From the IMG/VR virus record IMGVR_UViG_3300047550_000815, positions 1-30,624 of that record: a stretch of 30,624 bases of DNA. One strand, given 5' to 3'. The DNA comes from a virus. Under the pieces are notes generated by a model. It saw only the letters and a list, made by a program, of their open reading frames with translations. It ran no database searches and had not been told where the DNA came from. Position numbers and translations under genes: made by a program. Each line of letters opens with the position of its first letter. The first letter of the stretch is position 1. Of this stretch, positions 20,054 through 28,352 are shown one piece after another.

Positions 20054-22785
20054 TTTGATGCTATTAAATAGTAATTAGTGCCATCGGTCACAATCCAATG
20101 GGTATCGTTGTTGTTAGTCATCGTGAATGTATTCGCTCCGTCTATGGTGCTATCGTCTGAGGTATCAATAGTTAACTGATGATTTGAACTTGTTTTTTTG
20201 AAAATCCAATGTTTACCACTTAATCCCGATGGGTCAGGCAAGGTTATGGTAATTGCACCTGCTGAAGTATCACATAAAAATAACCAATCATTTGCCGTTG
20301 CCGTGTAATTAGCAGTTATTGTCTGAACGTTACCTGCACTTACCCATAATGGATAAAGTTTGTAATTTTGATAGTACAAAGTGTCAGATTCCTCAGGGGT
20401 GAAATTATCACAAGCAACCAATGTACTATTATTAATCATTGGAGGTATGTACACTTCGTTGCCTCCTAAGACGCTATTTGTCAAACCACCTACCGAAGTA
20501 TTGGAAGCATTTATAATTCCTTGCGATGGGTTTGAATCATCGTTATTGAATCCAATATTGATGTAGGGTTGTGTAGGTGCTTCGTACTTATAACCATACG
20601 GAAATGTTTCGCCATTAGTGATAGTTTCTGAACCCGTTTCTGCACCAATTACTTTAATTGTAGGACTGAATGGTTCAATGTATTGACTGAGTAAAAACTC
20701 GCACTTATATACTCCATCGCTGAGTGGATTGTAATCTTCTATCTTATTAAGTTTCCAATACTGACCCTCGAAGAAATAATTATTGGCAAATCGTAGGTTG
20801 TAGAAATCCGCAGGACTTAATCTAAAATATCCGCTTACAATTTTGGAGTTTCGGTTTGTAATCTCGTACATAAACCGATACCAATATTGATTGAATAGGT
20901 TGTTTGATGAATACGAATATCCTGCACCTAACAATACTTCACGAGGCATACCGAATGACAAATCAAAGTTCATATTGGTGATGCTATCAACGTGAGTAGT
21001 TATTGGTAATTTATTTTGTTGCCCTCCAATTATGGTTGTAGGGGATACCACATTCTCAACAAGTGACAGATTGACATTTTGAACTAACCCTGAATAGTAC
21101 AATATGCGATATCCTAATTTATCACCCGGTACATAAGACAATACAAAGTTCTTTTCACTTCCATAACTCCGCATCTGTGTTGGTTGGAAAATCGTTTCTA
21201 TCTTTTTCTCTCCCTTGACAAATTCATTATCTATGAAAAACTTTCTACTTCCGTAGGTTTGATAATAATACGTTTGATAGGATTGGTTCGCGTCATCTCC
21301 ACCCTCTTTATAAGTGAAATAATATGGATTTGCGTTAAGTTCTCCCATTGGGATGATTTCTAATGGCTGAGAATAATCCAACTTATTTGATAAGTCAATT
21401 GTTGGCTCATTGTAAAAGTCATCTCGTGGAACAATACGCAACTTCTTTGGAAAATCTTTGTCGGGTTCGATGTATAGGTTAAACATCCGAATTAACGATA
21501 CTAAGAAATCCGATTGCTTACCCTCAGCATTGAAGAATTGACCAAAATCTACCACATTACCTGCCCCAAAATTGATGGCTGACATATTATTATACCACAC
21601 AGAATTTTCTACATTCACTACAAAATCTCCTAATACTGGCACGGTTGGTCTGTCGTTGTCATATACACGAGAAACAACTACCGAAACTTCATCGTTGCTA
21701 TACATATAGACATTTGGGAAAGCCAATATTTCACCACTAAAAGTGTATATATCATCGCTACCACAACTAATTACGGATGTAGATTTTATATTCCCATTTA
21801 CTTTTAACGCAACAACTAAATAAATATCCTTGTCGTTGGTATGCCCGTAATCCGTGGTGTTAATATTGCCTAATAAATCGACATAAAAAGTGTAACTACC
21901 ACCAACAGGTACTGTATAAACACCAGTAGTCGGATTATAATTATTCCCATTGTCAAAATTACCGCTCGTTGAATCATTATCAAATATCCAATTAGTTGTA
22001 TAATTAGCGATATTCTGTGCAGTATTTCTTTTCGCTCTAAACAATCGTGATGTGGCAGATGTTGTATTGATAACTAATCCTGCTGGAGCAGGTATTATTA
22101 AGCGTTTAAAGCGGTCTGTATTGAAGAATGAATCGTTAGTGTATGAATATCCCTCTTCAGAAAAAATCTTGTCTACAATGGTCTTTGCATATAGACAGGG
22201 AGTTGCTTCATTGATTTGCCAAACCCAATGATTTGTAAGTTTTTTATTTTGTCTATCAATTAAAGCGTATACATATCCATTCCCATACTCAAAATTGACA
22301 GTCGAGTTATTAACCTTAATCGATGTATCCCAAGAGTTCTTGACATTGTCAACACTCAGCGTGTGATTGTACTCGCTGAAATCTAACTCGTATAAGTTTT
22401 TCTCAGAGATAGACGAAAACAAGTCTGCGGTTTGTCCGTGAATCGAACATTCATAGGCTATGTTTGCCGTGTCCGTTACTTGTATCTTAATTAACCGAAT
22501 AAAGCCTTGTATCTGCTCAATCCCATCTACCAATACTACCGCACTCGCTTTCTTGTTTGGGTTGAAATTAGGGCTGAATTGGTTATCACTTAGAACGGTG
22601 TGTTCAACCTCGAATATATGACCAAATATCTTATTGTTATTCTTTGTACCTGGTAGAACTATCGTCTTTGTCCAATCGCTTGACCGCTTTTCAGGTTCTC
22701 TTACATCGGCTATGGATTTGTTTATGAGTATATCAAACGCTTGTCCGATATCTACTCTCTGATTATTTAATAATATTTCTATCAT
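20050..22785 (-). CDS. Large tail / baseplate protein
   Basis: This is the largest protein here, 911 aa. The N-terminus (NNQRVDIGQAFDILINKSIADVREPEKRSSDWTKTIVLPGT) is shared by large tail proteins of Bacteroidota phages. The middle is beta-rich with many aromatic strands. The last 110 residues (NVQTITANYTATANDWLFLCDTSAGAITITLPDPS then THWIVTDGTNYYLIASK) look like a separate fibre-like or carbohydrate-binding cap. It lies between another tail protein and the tape measure, so a tail tip or baseplate hub is likely. It overlaps both neighbours by four bases. Confidence 0.72.
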   Translation of the reverse strand: MIEILLNNQRVDIGQAFDILINKSIADVREPEKRSSDWTKTIVLPGTKNNNKIFGHIFEVEHTVLSDNQFSPNFNPNKKASAVVLVDGIEQIQGFIRLIKIQVTDTANIAYECSIHGQTADLFSSISEKNLYELDFSEYNHTLSVDNVKNSWDTSIKVNNSTVNFEYGNGYVYALIDRQNKKLTNHWVWQINEATPCLYAKTIVDKIFSEEGYSYTNDSFFNTDRFKRLIIPAPAGLVINTTSATSRLFRAKRNTAQNIANYTTNWIFDNDSTSGNFDNGNNYNPTTGVYTVPVGGSYTFYVDLLGNINTTDYGHTNDKDIYLVVALKVNGNIKSTSVISCGSDDIYTFSGEILAFPNVYMYSNDEVSVVVSRVYDNDRPTVPVLGDFVVNVENSVWYNNMSAINFGAGNVVDFGQFFNAEGKQSDFLVSLIRMFNLYIEPDKDFPKKLRIVPRDDFYNEPTIDLSNKLDYSQPLEIIPMGELNANPYYFTYKEGGDDANQSYQTYYYQTYGSRKFFIDNEFVKGEKKIETIFQPTQMRSYGSEKNFVLSYVPGDKLGYRILYYSGLVQNVNLSLVENVVSPTTIIGGQQNKLPITTHVDSITNMNFDLSFGMPREVLLGAGYSYSSNNLFNQYWYRFMYEITNRNSKIVSGYFRLSPADFYNLRFANNYFFEGQYWKLNKIEDYNPLSDGVYKCEFLLSQYIEPFSPTIKVIGAETGSETITNGETFPYGYKYEAPTQPYINIGFNNDDSNPSQGIINASNTSVGGLTNSVLGGNEVYIPPMINNSTLVACDNFTPEESDTLYYQNYKLYPLWVSAGNVQTITANYTATANDWLFLCDTSAGAITITLPDPSGLSGKHWIFKKTSSNHQLTIDTSDDSTIDGANTFTMTNNNDTHWIVTDGTNYYLIASK

Positions 22786-23918
22786 CTGCGTTGTACTTTG
22801 TCAACAAAGGCAAATTCTAAGTCTAATTGTAGATTGAACATCTTGTCGTTTACCCATTTCTTTTCCTCGTATGTGTTGTTAGTCACGTTGCAACTGCGTA
22901 ATATTGACCCATCCCAAATGTAAACAACAGGAGATTCTATCAATTCTCTTAACCATACGCTTTCCGTGTCCGTTATCCAATTACTAAACAAGGTTAATTT
23001 CTCTTTACTCTCTCCGTAGAATTGAGTGTTATTGAATGAATCAGTACCATACGTCCAACTTGCTGCGTTATTGTTTAGCGTGTACGGATTTTGTCTGTAC
23101 GTTTGTCTTGTTATTTCGTGCGATGTTTTACTAACTCGGTTAAAGCGGAATGAATCAAACCCACCTAATCTATTTAACCAAAACAAATCGTAGGTTTCGT
23201 ATTTAGAACATTCGTCTTTAATGTAGAATCGGTAACTCTCCGATATCTGCACCCCATCTACATCACGAAGATAACAATCAAAATATGTTGCACCTGATGG
23301 AGTAGCCAAATTAACTGGTATTCGTACCATTCGCACATTCGGCAAATTATAAGTAGAAGTTGTCGCATCTGAATAAACTATTCTTAAATTGGTTGCTACA
23401 CCTCGTAGAGCATATAACCACGCCTTTTGCGTTCTGTGGATTGATTGACTACGAATTGATGTTAAGAACTTACGGCTTGAATCAGTATAGGTGTCTATAT
23501 CAAACGAAACAAAATCATATGGATTTAATGCAGCGTTCCAAATGCTACCACTTGCGGAGGCTTGGTTCAAGTATTCCGTTACCGCACCACTTGCACTTGC
23601 TGAATACTCATATCCTACTTTGAAATTGTAATCCTTTGTTGAGTTAGTGCAACCACTCGCCAAAGTATCGGAATGGTTGAAATCGTGTGTAACATAGGAT
23701 TCTAAGATTCGTCCGATATTGAACACACCCTTGTTTGTGCTTCCGTAGTAAATTGGTGCTTTTAGTTTTGCGATGGTTGTAGAATCCACGACAACCTCTC
23801 CAATCCATTTGAAATTGTCCTTATTGTAGATTGTTGAACTCGATTCACTTACAAGGAAGTTAATATCGTTGTAAGCAGGAGTTGTACTTTCGGGGTTTTG
23901 GTTAATTGTAACGCTCAC
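22782..23918 (-). CDS. Tail structural protein, 378 aa
   Basis: A beta-rich protein with YNDINFLVSESSSTIYNKDNFKWIGEVVV at the start, repeated aromatic strands, and an ESVWLRELIESPVVYIWDG segment near residue 325. Proteins of this layout pair with the large tail protein in Bacteroidota phages and may be distal-tail or baseplate parts. The start is a GTG at 23918-23916; no ATG lies nearby. It is the first gene after the 265-bp intergenic region, so a promoter should lie there; only a TATTTTTG box without a -33 partner is seen at 24047-24040. Confidence 0.65.
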   Translation of the reverse strand: MSVTINQNPESTTPAYNDINFLVSESSSTIYNKDNFKWIGEVVVDSTTIAKLKAPIYYGSTNKGVFNIGRILESYVTHDFNHSDTLASGCTNSTKDYNFKVGYEYSASASGAVTEYLNQASASGSIWNAALNPYDFVSFDIDTYTDSSRKFLTSIRSQSIHRTQKAWLYALRGVATNLRIVYSDATTSTYNLPNVRMVRIPVNLATPSGATYFDCYLRDVDGVQISESYRFYIKDECSKYETYDLFWLNRLGGFDSFRFNRVSKTSHEITRQTYRQNPYTLNNNAASWTYGTDSFNNTQFYGESKEKLTLFSNWITDTESVWLRELIESPVVYIWDGSILRSCNVTNNTYEEKKWVNDKMFNLQLDLEFAFVDKVQRR

Positions 23919-24025
23919 GATATAAAATAGTTTTACTTATAATGCGTCCTAAATCACATTAAAGTGCGATAAATGCTATTTAATGTCACAATTATGCGTC
24001 AATTTGTGTATTATATAACACTTTA

Positions 24026-24042
24026 TTGTGATTTTCTCACAA
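24026..24042. repeat. Perfect inverted repeat TTGTGA-N5-TCACAA
   Basis: The two 6-bp arms are separated by TTTTC. The spacing and sequence resemble a dimeric operator half-site pair (TGTGA-N6-TCACA is the CRP-family style), though a simple hairpin is equally possible. It is 3 bp from the first iteron. Confidence 0.6.
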
Positions 24043-24045
24043 AAA

Positions 24046-24127
24046 TAAACTTATAGTTTAATCTTTTTCATAAAAATAAACTTATAGGTTGATAATAAAG
24101 ATATTTAGTAAACTTATAGGTTGATAA
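24046..24127. repeat. Iteron-like direct repeats, three copies
   Basis: TAAACTTATAGGTTGATAA occurs identically at 24077-24095 and 24109-24127. A shorter copy, TAAACTTATAG, is at 24046-24056. Starts are spaced 31 and 32 bp apart, about three helical turns, so a bound protein would sit on one DNA face. The reverse complement of each full copy begins TTATCAACC, which shares seven of nine bases with the DnaA box TTATCCACA. Confidence 0.8.
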
Positions 24128-24183
24128 CACTTTCTCGTAACAATTTTGTACTATTATTTGTTACAACTCGGATATTTACCGAA

Positions 24184-24474
24184 TTACAACATCTCATTTA
24201 ACACCGCTACAATATACGTCTGATATCCTTTGTTGGCGGCTTGTTCTAAACGCTTGGATTGTTCCTTTTTGGTTGACTTGTAAAATGCAACCGTATTTAA
24301 GAACTCAATCAATCCCATTTGTAGGAAGTAATCCCATTTAGTTCTATCACCCCTACAAAGTTTATCTACCAACTCCAACCATATTAGGGTAGGTCTAATT
24401 CCTGTTGTAGGTTCTCCACTTCCTGCTTCAAATAAGATAGGGTAGTCTTCAATAATTCGGGATAAACTTTCGAA
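24184..24474 (-). CDS. gpT-like second half of the tail assembly chaperone (frameshift frame)
   Basis: This segment is open in the -1 frame from the slippery run (24474) to its stop at 24184. It adds 96 residues to the first 149 of the upstream gene, for a 245-aa fusion. It includes LIWLELVDKLCRGDRTKWDYFLQMGLIEFLNTVAFYK, a motif I recall for the second half of chaperone pairs in Bacteroidota phages. There is no credible ATG start, only a TTG at 24378. This is the arrangement of lambda gpG/gpGT, in which the fusion recruits tail tube subunits to the tape measure. Confidence 0.8.
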   Translation of the reverse strand, partial: FESLSRIIEDYPILFEAGSGEPTTGIRPTLIWLELVDKLCRGDRTKWDYFLQMGLIEFLNTVAFYKSTKKEQSKRLEQAANKGYQTYIVAVLNEML

Positions 24475-24920
24475 AAAAAAAGAGCGTAATTGTACGCAAT
24501 CGCAAAATCTAACGATTGGAAGTCTTCACATCGTTGGTCATATTCTTTTTTCCCAATGTCACGTTTGCGATTGAACCAACTGGATTCTACTGCCAACAAA
24601 GCCATAATCTTATTAAGGGATTCGATAATATCTCCATTGTAGATTTCTTGCAATTCAATCCATTGGTGAGCCTTTAACTCTAATGGGTTAGTCAGTAGTT
24701 TGTATTTCTTCCCTAAGTGCTTAAAAGTAAATTTAGGTTCTGTCTTACTTGGGATAAAGTTGAGTGTCTTAAACTCCTCTAAAATAGCATCCATTGACAT
24801 TTCTTCTACTTCGTCAATAGTTTTGTCAGTAAGAATAGCCAACGCCTCTATTTTTTTATCTAAATTGCTCAAGTCACCTAATGAGTGAACTTCTTGTATT
24901 TGTCCGATTGTGTATTTCAT
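24384..24920 (-). CDS. Tail assembly chaperone, gpG-like
   Basis: This 178-aa helical protein has KFTFKHLGKKYKLLTNPLELKAHQWIELQEIY (about residues 63-94), as in gpG-type chaperones of related phages. The frame ends ordinarily with QQELDLP. Before the end, at residues 147-149 (codons CTT TTT TTT), the -1 frame stays open into the gpT-like segment, so two products are expected from one start. The terminase gene lies upstream with a four-base overlap. The tape measure is two genes downstream. Confidence 0.8.
   Translation of the reverse strand: MKYTIGQIQEVHSLGDLSNLDKKIEALAILTDKTIDEVEEMSMDAILEEFKTLNFIPSKTEPKFTFKHLGKKYKLLTNPLELKAHQWIELQEIYNGDIIESLNKIMALLAVESSWFNRKRDIGKKEYDQRCEDFQSLDFAIAYNYALFFSKVYPELLKTTLSYLKQEVENLQQELDLP
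24474..24480 (-). promoter_or_regulatory. Slippery heptamer T TTT TTT for -1 frameshifting
   Basis: Within a run of nine T (24473-24481 on the minus strand), the codons CTT-TTT-TTT contain the heptamer T-TTT-TTT in the correct phase (X XXY YYZ). Shifting back one base opens a 96-codon frame; staying in phase adds 29 more codons before the stop. No strong stimulatory hairpin was found by eye. Confidence 0.8.
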
Positions 24921-26104
24921 ATGTAATAAAATGTTCCTTGTCGATTTGTGTGCTTACATTCTAACGCCAACGCCAAACTCATAACGCAGTCATCGTGCAG
25001 TCCTGATGGTGCTGCGTATCTTATACCCGATTGGGTGTATTCAAACTCTATATTCTGCATCTCGTACCCTATTGGGTCTAATGGGAAGAAGATTTTTTGT
25101 TGGTGACAATGGGCAACCAAGTTCTCCATTATCTGTTGTTTACTGATTGAGGTAAATTTAAAGCCTTTAACTCGTGGACATCTACGCTGAATCTGCTCAA
25201 CGATAGGGTCACCAACACCGGTACTATCCATAACCGCAGGAATGTTTCCAACAATAGAAACTATTTTCTCCGTAGTTGCTGCCCAATCCGCTTGGAATCT
25301 ATCGACATAGGCTACCTCGTTATTAGCGTTTAAACCGATTATCACAGTCCAATCCGTATACTTTGCAAGGTCAACACCATACGCTACTACTTGGGAGTTT
25401 TGAACGGGTCTAATACATCGTTCTATGTTATCCAATCCGAATGGGTTAGATTTATCGTCTGCAGGTTCTGCAAGGTACAATTCATCAAATACCGCCTTTG
25501 GTAAATCCCTCTTGGCTTGTTCTATTTCGTCAAGTGATAATATCCCCTCTCTCGCTGCATCATAAGCGGTTATTTTGAAAAACTTATAATCTCGTTCTCC
25601 TTGTTTTGCTCGTTCACCTAATTTATAAAACCAATTCTTTTTCCCTTTTACGTTTCCGATTAGTTTGCACTTACCTCGTGTAGCGGTTAGGGTTGAACGT
25701 AACGCAAACCAACTTTCCTCTCTTGCTCGTGACGCTTCATCGAATACCGCTGCATACACATCCTCTCCGTATAGGTTGTCGGGGTTTTCTGCGGATTTAA
25801 ATTCTATCCTGGCGCCATTGGGTAATATATGCACTAACTTAGATTCGTTGGACTGAAAGAAATCTCGATGCGATACTTGGGATTTCATTCTTCGGTAGGC
25901 AATCTCCGCTTGTTTGTACACTGGAGCAACCCACCAAACAGATTGATTGTCCTTAAGTGTTAATGCCTGTTCAAATAGCCAAATAATGTGCGATGCAGTC
26001 TTGCCTGTCTTTGTCGATGCTGCGGTAATAGTATAGCGTTCGGGAGCGTCTAATATCTCCCGTTGGTAGGTTGTAAGATATGGTCTGATATATTCAATCT
26101 CCAT
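24917..26104 (-). CDS. terL: Terminase large subunit
   Basis: This 395-aa packaging motor has an ATPase and a nuclease domain. Walker A is the variant STKTGKT at residues 30-36, and Walker B with the catalytic acid is VFDEAS (121-126, D122 E123). The nuclease acids are D245 in GVDLAKYTDW, D293 in VMDSTGVGD and D371-D372 in GLHDDCVMSL, the usual three sites of the RNase H-like fold. It is slightly short for the family (about 420-600 aa). It overlaps the glycosyltransferase stop by 11 bases and the chaperone start by four. Confidence 0.93.
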   Translation of the reverse strand: MEIEYIRPYLTTYQREILDAPERYTITAASTKTGKTASHIIWLFEQALTLKDNQSVWWVAPVYKQAEIAYRRMKSQVSHRDFFQSNESKLVHILPNGARIEFKSAENPDNLYGEDVYAAVFDEASRAREESWFALRSTLTATRGKCKLIGNVKGKKNWFYKLGERAKQGERDYKFFKITAYDAAREGILSLDEIEQAKRDLPKAVFDELYLAEPADDKSNPFGLDNIERCIRPVQNSQVVAYGVDLAKYTDWTVIIGLNANNEVAYVDRFQADWAATTEKIVSIVGNIPAVMDSTGVGDPIVEQIQRRCPRVKGFKFTSISKQQIMENLVAHCHQQKIFFPLDPIGYEMQNIEFEYTQSGIRYAAPSGLHDDCVMSLALALECKHTNRQGTFYYI

Positions 26105-27098
26105 TTATAATCTTCTTGTAGATTAACTCACGCTCTCTACACCAATGTTCTAAATTGTAGTGCTTACGGCAATACTCACCATTTAGTTTACCCATTCCTA
26201 TTCTTGAATCCTCAGACATTAATATCATTTTTTCGATTCTATCCTCCCATTTATCGTTGGTGGCAAACAATACACCCAAGTTATTCTCGCAGTACTTGTA
26301 AGGATAACAATCGCTAACTACTATTGGCAAATTGTATGCACTGGCTTCTAATATCTTCAACTCTGATTTGTGGTTGTTGAACGATTCATTGAGCAAAGGT
26401 GCTATTACGAAATCTAAGTGTTTATAAGCGTGTCCGTATTCAAAAGTATTAACACCGCCCACTATCTTAGGGTTGTTAAATAACTTGACAATTTTATCCC
26501 ACTCTTGACCTCCTGTATATCCGCAGATATAAAACTCAAAATCATAATGCGATTGTAGCCTATTTACTGCCTCGTTAACCAACTTTAAATCCTCATAGTG
26601 TGTTATACCTCCAACCCATCCAATTCGTAGGTTGTAGGACTTCGGTTTTGATTGCGACCACTGCTCGTGTTCGTAGTCTAAACAATTCGGTACTATGTAG
26701 CAATTGCGGTTAAACTCAAATACTTTTGTTTGTAGGTGCGGTGTAGTACAGATTACTGCGTCCGCATAGTGCATCGCATCCTTAATCGCTTGTTTGATTC
26801 CTTTCCGGTAGGCTTGGTATGCAGGATTATAACGAGGCAATGCCCAATAGTCATCTACATCAACTGCGTACTTAGTGCCGCTCTGTGCTATCTTCTTCAG
26901 TACGTCATAGTGTTTCTCACCCAACCACCTTGAAAATATAATCAAATCGTAGGCTTTGTAGTCGATATCTAAAAACTCCGCAGGGTTTTGGCAAACATCA
27001 ACATTTGCCAAACCCATCAATTGCATACGGAGGTGAGGTGTTGCGATACGATGGTATATTACCCCATTCATTCCATCGCAGAGTAGTAGTAGGTTCAT
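26094..27098 (-). CDS. Glycosyltransferase (GT4-like)
   Basis: This 334-aa protein resembles GT-B glycosyltransferases of the GT4 type. It has LRIGWVGGITHYEDL (a nucleotide-sugar-binding-type start of the second Rossmann domain), then VIAPLLNESFNNHKSELKILEASAYNLPIVVSD, the E-x7-E-like donor loop region with KILEA. The N-terminal half (DLIIFSRWLG, YADAVICTTPHLQTKV) fits the acceptor domain. It would attach sugars to a phage or host target: DNA, a tail or capsid protein, or a surface glycan. It lies between probable small and large terminase genes, an unusual place, with small overlaps on both sides. Confidence 0.78.
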   Translation of the reverse strand: MNLLLLCDGMNGVIYHRIATPHLRMQLMGLANVDVCQNPAEFLDIDYKAYDLIIFSRWLGEKHYDVLKKIAQSGTKYAVDVDDYWALPRYNPAYQAYRKGIKQAIKDAMHYADAVICTTPHLQTKVFEFNRNCYIVPNCLDYEHEQWSQSKPKSYNLRIGWVGGITHYEDLKLVNEAVNRLQSHYDFEFYICGYTGGQEWDKIVKLFNNPKIVGGVNTFEYGHAYKHLDFVIAPLLNESFNNHKSELKILEASAYNLPIVVSDCYPYKYCENNLGVLFATNDKWEDRIEKMILMSEDSRIGMGKLNGEYCRKHYNLEHWCRERELIYKKIINGD

Positions 27099-27280
27099 TC
27101 AGTTGGTGTTAAAGGTATAGGCATCCAATACGATACGAAGATAACCCGATTCGTAAATTCACAAATCCACATATCTTCATAGTATCGGGCGAGTGTTTTA
27201 TCGCCGTTGTCTTGAGATACCAACACGAGAAAATCATCGTTTGGTACTTGTTCAAGTGTACTACGCCAGGTTTTCTTCAT
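27095..27280 (-). CDS. DUF551-like protein, 61 aa
   Basis: This 61-aa protein has VNF-like strands (DDFLVLVSQDNGDKTLARYY) and ends VSYWMPIPLTPTE. The late W-x-P-I-P pattern after a short sheet is the signature of DUF551 proteins, which are common in phages and of unknown function. It overlaps both neighbours by four bases. Confidence 0.6.
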   Translation of the reverse strand: MKKTWRSTLEQVPNDDFLVLVSQDNGDKTLARYYEDMWICEFTNRVIFVSYWMPIPLTPTE

Positions 27281-27519
27281 AGTTCGTATAGGTCTAAATT
27301 GTGTCCGCTTAGTTCATTGTGCAACCAAGTTCTTACCTTATCGTATGTCGCAACCTCAATATCGTTATCTTCATCTTGTGCATACTTTACTTTTGCTCGT
27401 AGGAATTGGTCAAGTTCCCACAATATAGAATGCAACTTGGCGGAATTTACCGCAAGTTGAAATTCGCTCTGTTCTTCGGGTAAGTTAAAATCCAATCTCG
27501 CTCTCATTTTTGTATTCAT
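27277..27519 (-). CDS. Hypothetical protein, 80 aa
   Basis: A small, acidic, helical protein: RARLDFNLPEEQSEFQLAVNSAKLHSILWELDQFLRAKVKY. The NLPEE...LAVN...LWELDQ-LR pattern recurs in short proteins across many phage genomes, with no assigned role. An alternative start at the second Met (27507) removes four residues and cannot be excluded. It overlaps the upstream gene by 35 bases. Confidence 0.6.
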   Translation of the reverse strand: MNTKMRARLDFNLPEEQSEFQLAVNSAKLHSILWELDQFLRAKVKYAQDEDNDIEVATYDKVRTWLHNELSGHNLDLYEL

Positions 27520-27718
27520 AAATTCTCACATAGTGGGTTGCCTTGCTCTTGGCGTTTGGTTCACGAAGTTTACCGATTCTGATTCTTACATCTCCGTAAG
27601 TGTTAACTTGTGCTTTGCCGTTCTCGATTGCTTCTTGTAGTTGTTTCATTGAAAGCGAAAGGGTAATTCCGTACTGGTCTTCCCAAGCCGTTCCTACAAA
27701 TGTTTTACTGTTCTCCAT
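27485..27718 (-). CDS. Hypothetical protein, 77 aa
   Basis: I do not recognise it. The protein has ITLSLSMKQLQEAIENGKAQVNTYGDVRIRIGKLR, a helix-strand unit, and ends with YVRIYEYKNESEIGF. The start overlaps the upstream probable small terminase by 14 bases. It lies in the early part of the packaging gene run. Confidence 0.55.
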   Translation of the reverse strand: MENSKTFVGTAWEDQYGITLSLSMKQLQEAIENGKAQVNTYGDVRIRIGKLREPNAKSKATHYVRIYEYKNESEIGF

Positions 27719-28085
27719 TTAAATTTAAAGTTATTTTAATTGATTTCTCTGTTATGTTTTGGTCTATAGTTTCCTTTGGTTTGCCTTGACTGCGATTTAA
27801 AAGTAAGTCAAGATTGAATAATGAGTTCTTATCGTGTGATTTCAATAGTGTACCTGCAATGATTCGTTCAAGGATGGTGTATTCTTCGCTCTTGTCTATT
27901 TTCTCTAACTCTTTCCGTGACATTGTAAGCATTGCGTTAATGGTGTCTTCTACTTGACTTTTGTTATATCCTATCTCCTTTAATTGGGTGATTAATTTCT
28001 TCGGTCTGCCTTGAATATTACGCCTTTCATCTTCACCTTTTTTGAATGGTTTTAGATTATCTAATACTTTTGGGTTATTTGCCAT
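27705..28085 (-). CDS. terS: Probable terminase small subunit (DUF5681-like start)
   Basis: This 126-aa protein opens with NLKPFKKGEDERRNIQGRPKKL, a DUF5681-like leader often found at the N-terminus of phage small terminases. It continues as a helical protein (QVEDTINAMLTMSRKELEKI, EEYTILERIIAGTLLKS). The final IKITLNLNGEQ is a short beta tail. Small terminases recognise the packaging site and recruit the large subunit; the latter lies four genes downstream. Function is inferred from the leader motif, size and position. Confidence 0.6.
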   Translation of the reverse strand: MANNPKVLDNLKPFKKGEDERRNIQGRPKKLITQLKEIGYNKSQVEDTINAMLTMSRKELEKIDKSEEYTILERIIAGTLLKSHDKNSLFNLDLLLNRSQGKPKETIDQNITEKSIKITLNLNGEQ

Positions 28086-28097
28086 ATCATTACAGAA

Positions 28098-28352
28098 TTA
28101 TTGCAGATTCATTTTATCATTGTGTTTGTCTATCCACTCTTGTCTAAATTGTTTTTTATCTCCTTTTTCGATATGACATTTTCGACAACAAGCGACTAAA
28201 TTTTCAATTACATCTTTTGATTTACTTCCTCCCATACCTCTTGCAAATATGTGGTTAATATCCACTGCCTTTTGTCCGCATAGTTCGCAAGGAATAAAAT
28301 CTGTTGTGTCATATCCGAAGTAGTCTAAATATACTTTAACGTGTTTCTTCAT
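28098..28352 (-). CDS. HNH endonuclease, 84 aa
   Basis: The protein has a compact HNH (treble-clef) nuclease: CELCG (C22, C25), INHIFARGMGG (H34), ENLVACCRKCHIEKG (N51, C56, C59, H60). The two C-x2-C pairs bind zinc, and H34 would be catalytic. In tailed phages a free-standing HNH beside the terminase can assist DNA packaging or cutting at cos sites; homing is the alternative. It overlaps the methyltransferase gene by four bases and precedes the probable small terminase by 12. Confidence 0.85.
   Translation of the reverse strand: MKKHVKVYLDYFGYDTTDFIPCELCGQKAVDINHIFARGMGGSKSKDVIENLVACCRKCHIEKGDKKQFRQEWIDKHNDKMNLQ

Larger units (their letters stand above)
23919..24183. other. Longest intergenic region, with iterons and inverted repeats
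   Basis: This gene-free stretch of 265 bp is strongly AT-rich and has no credible ORF on either strand. It holds the iteron-like repeats (24046-24127) and the inverted repeat TTGTGA-TTTTC-TCACAA (24026-24042). ACATTAAA and TTTAATGT face each other near 23957-23987, and TGCGTC occurs twice near 23943 and 23995. It could be a replication origin, a late promoter control region or a packaging site. Confidence 0.7.

Noticed and set aside
24040-24047. Promoter TATTTTTG for the tail gene at 23918
   Set aside because: It matches the -7 box alone; no TTG lies 17-23 bases upstream, and AT-rich sequence gives such matches by chance.
24046-24127. CRISPR-like array
   Set aside because: There are only three copies, one partial, with AT-rich spacers of about 12 bases and no cas genes; iterons or operators fit better.
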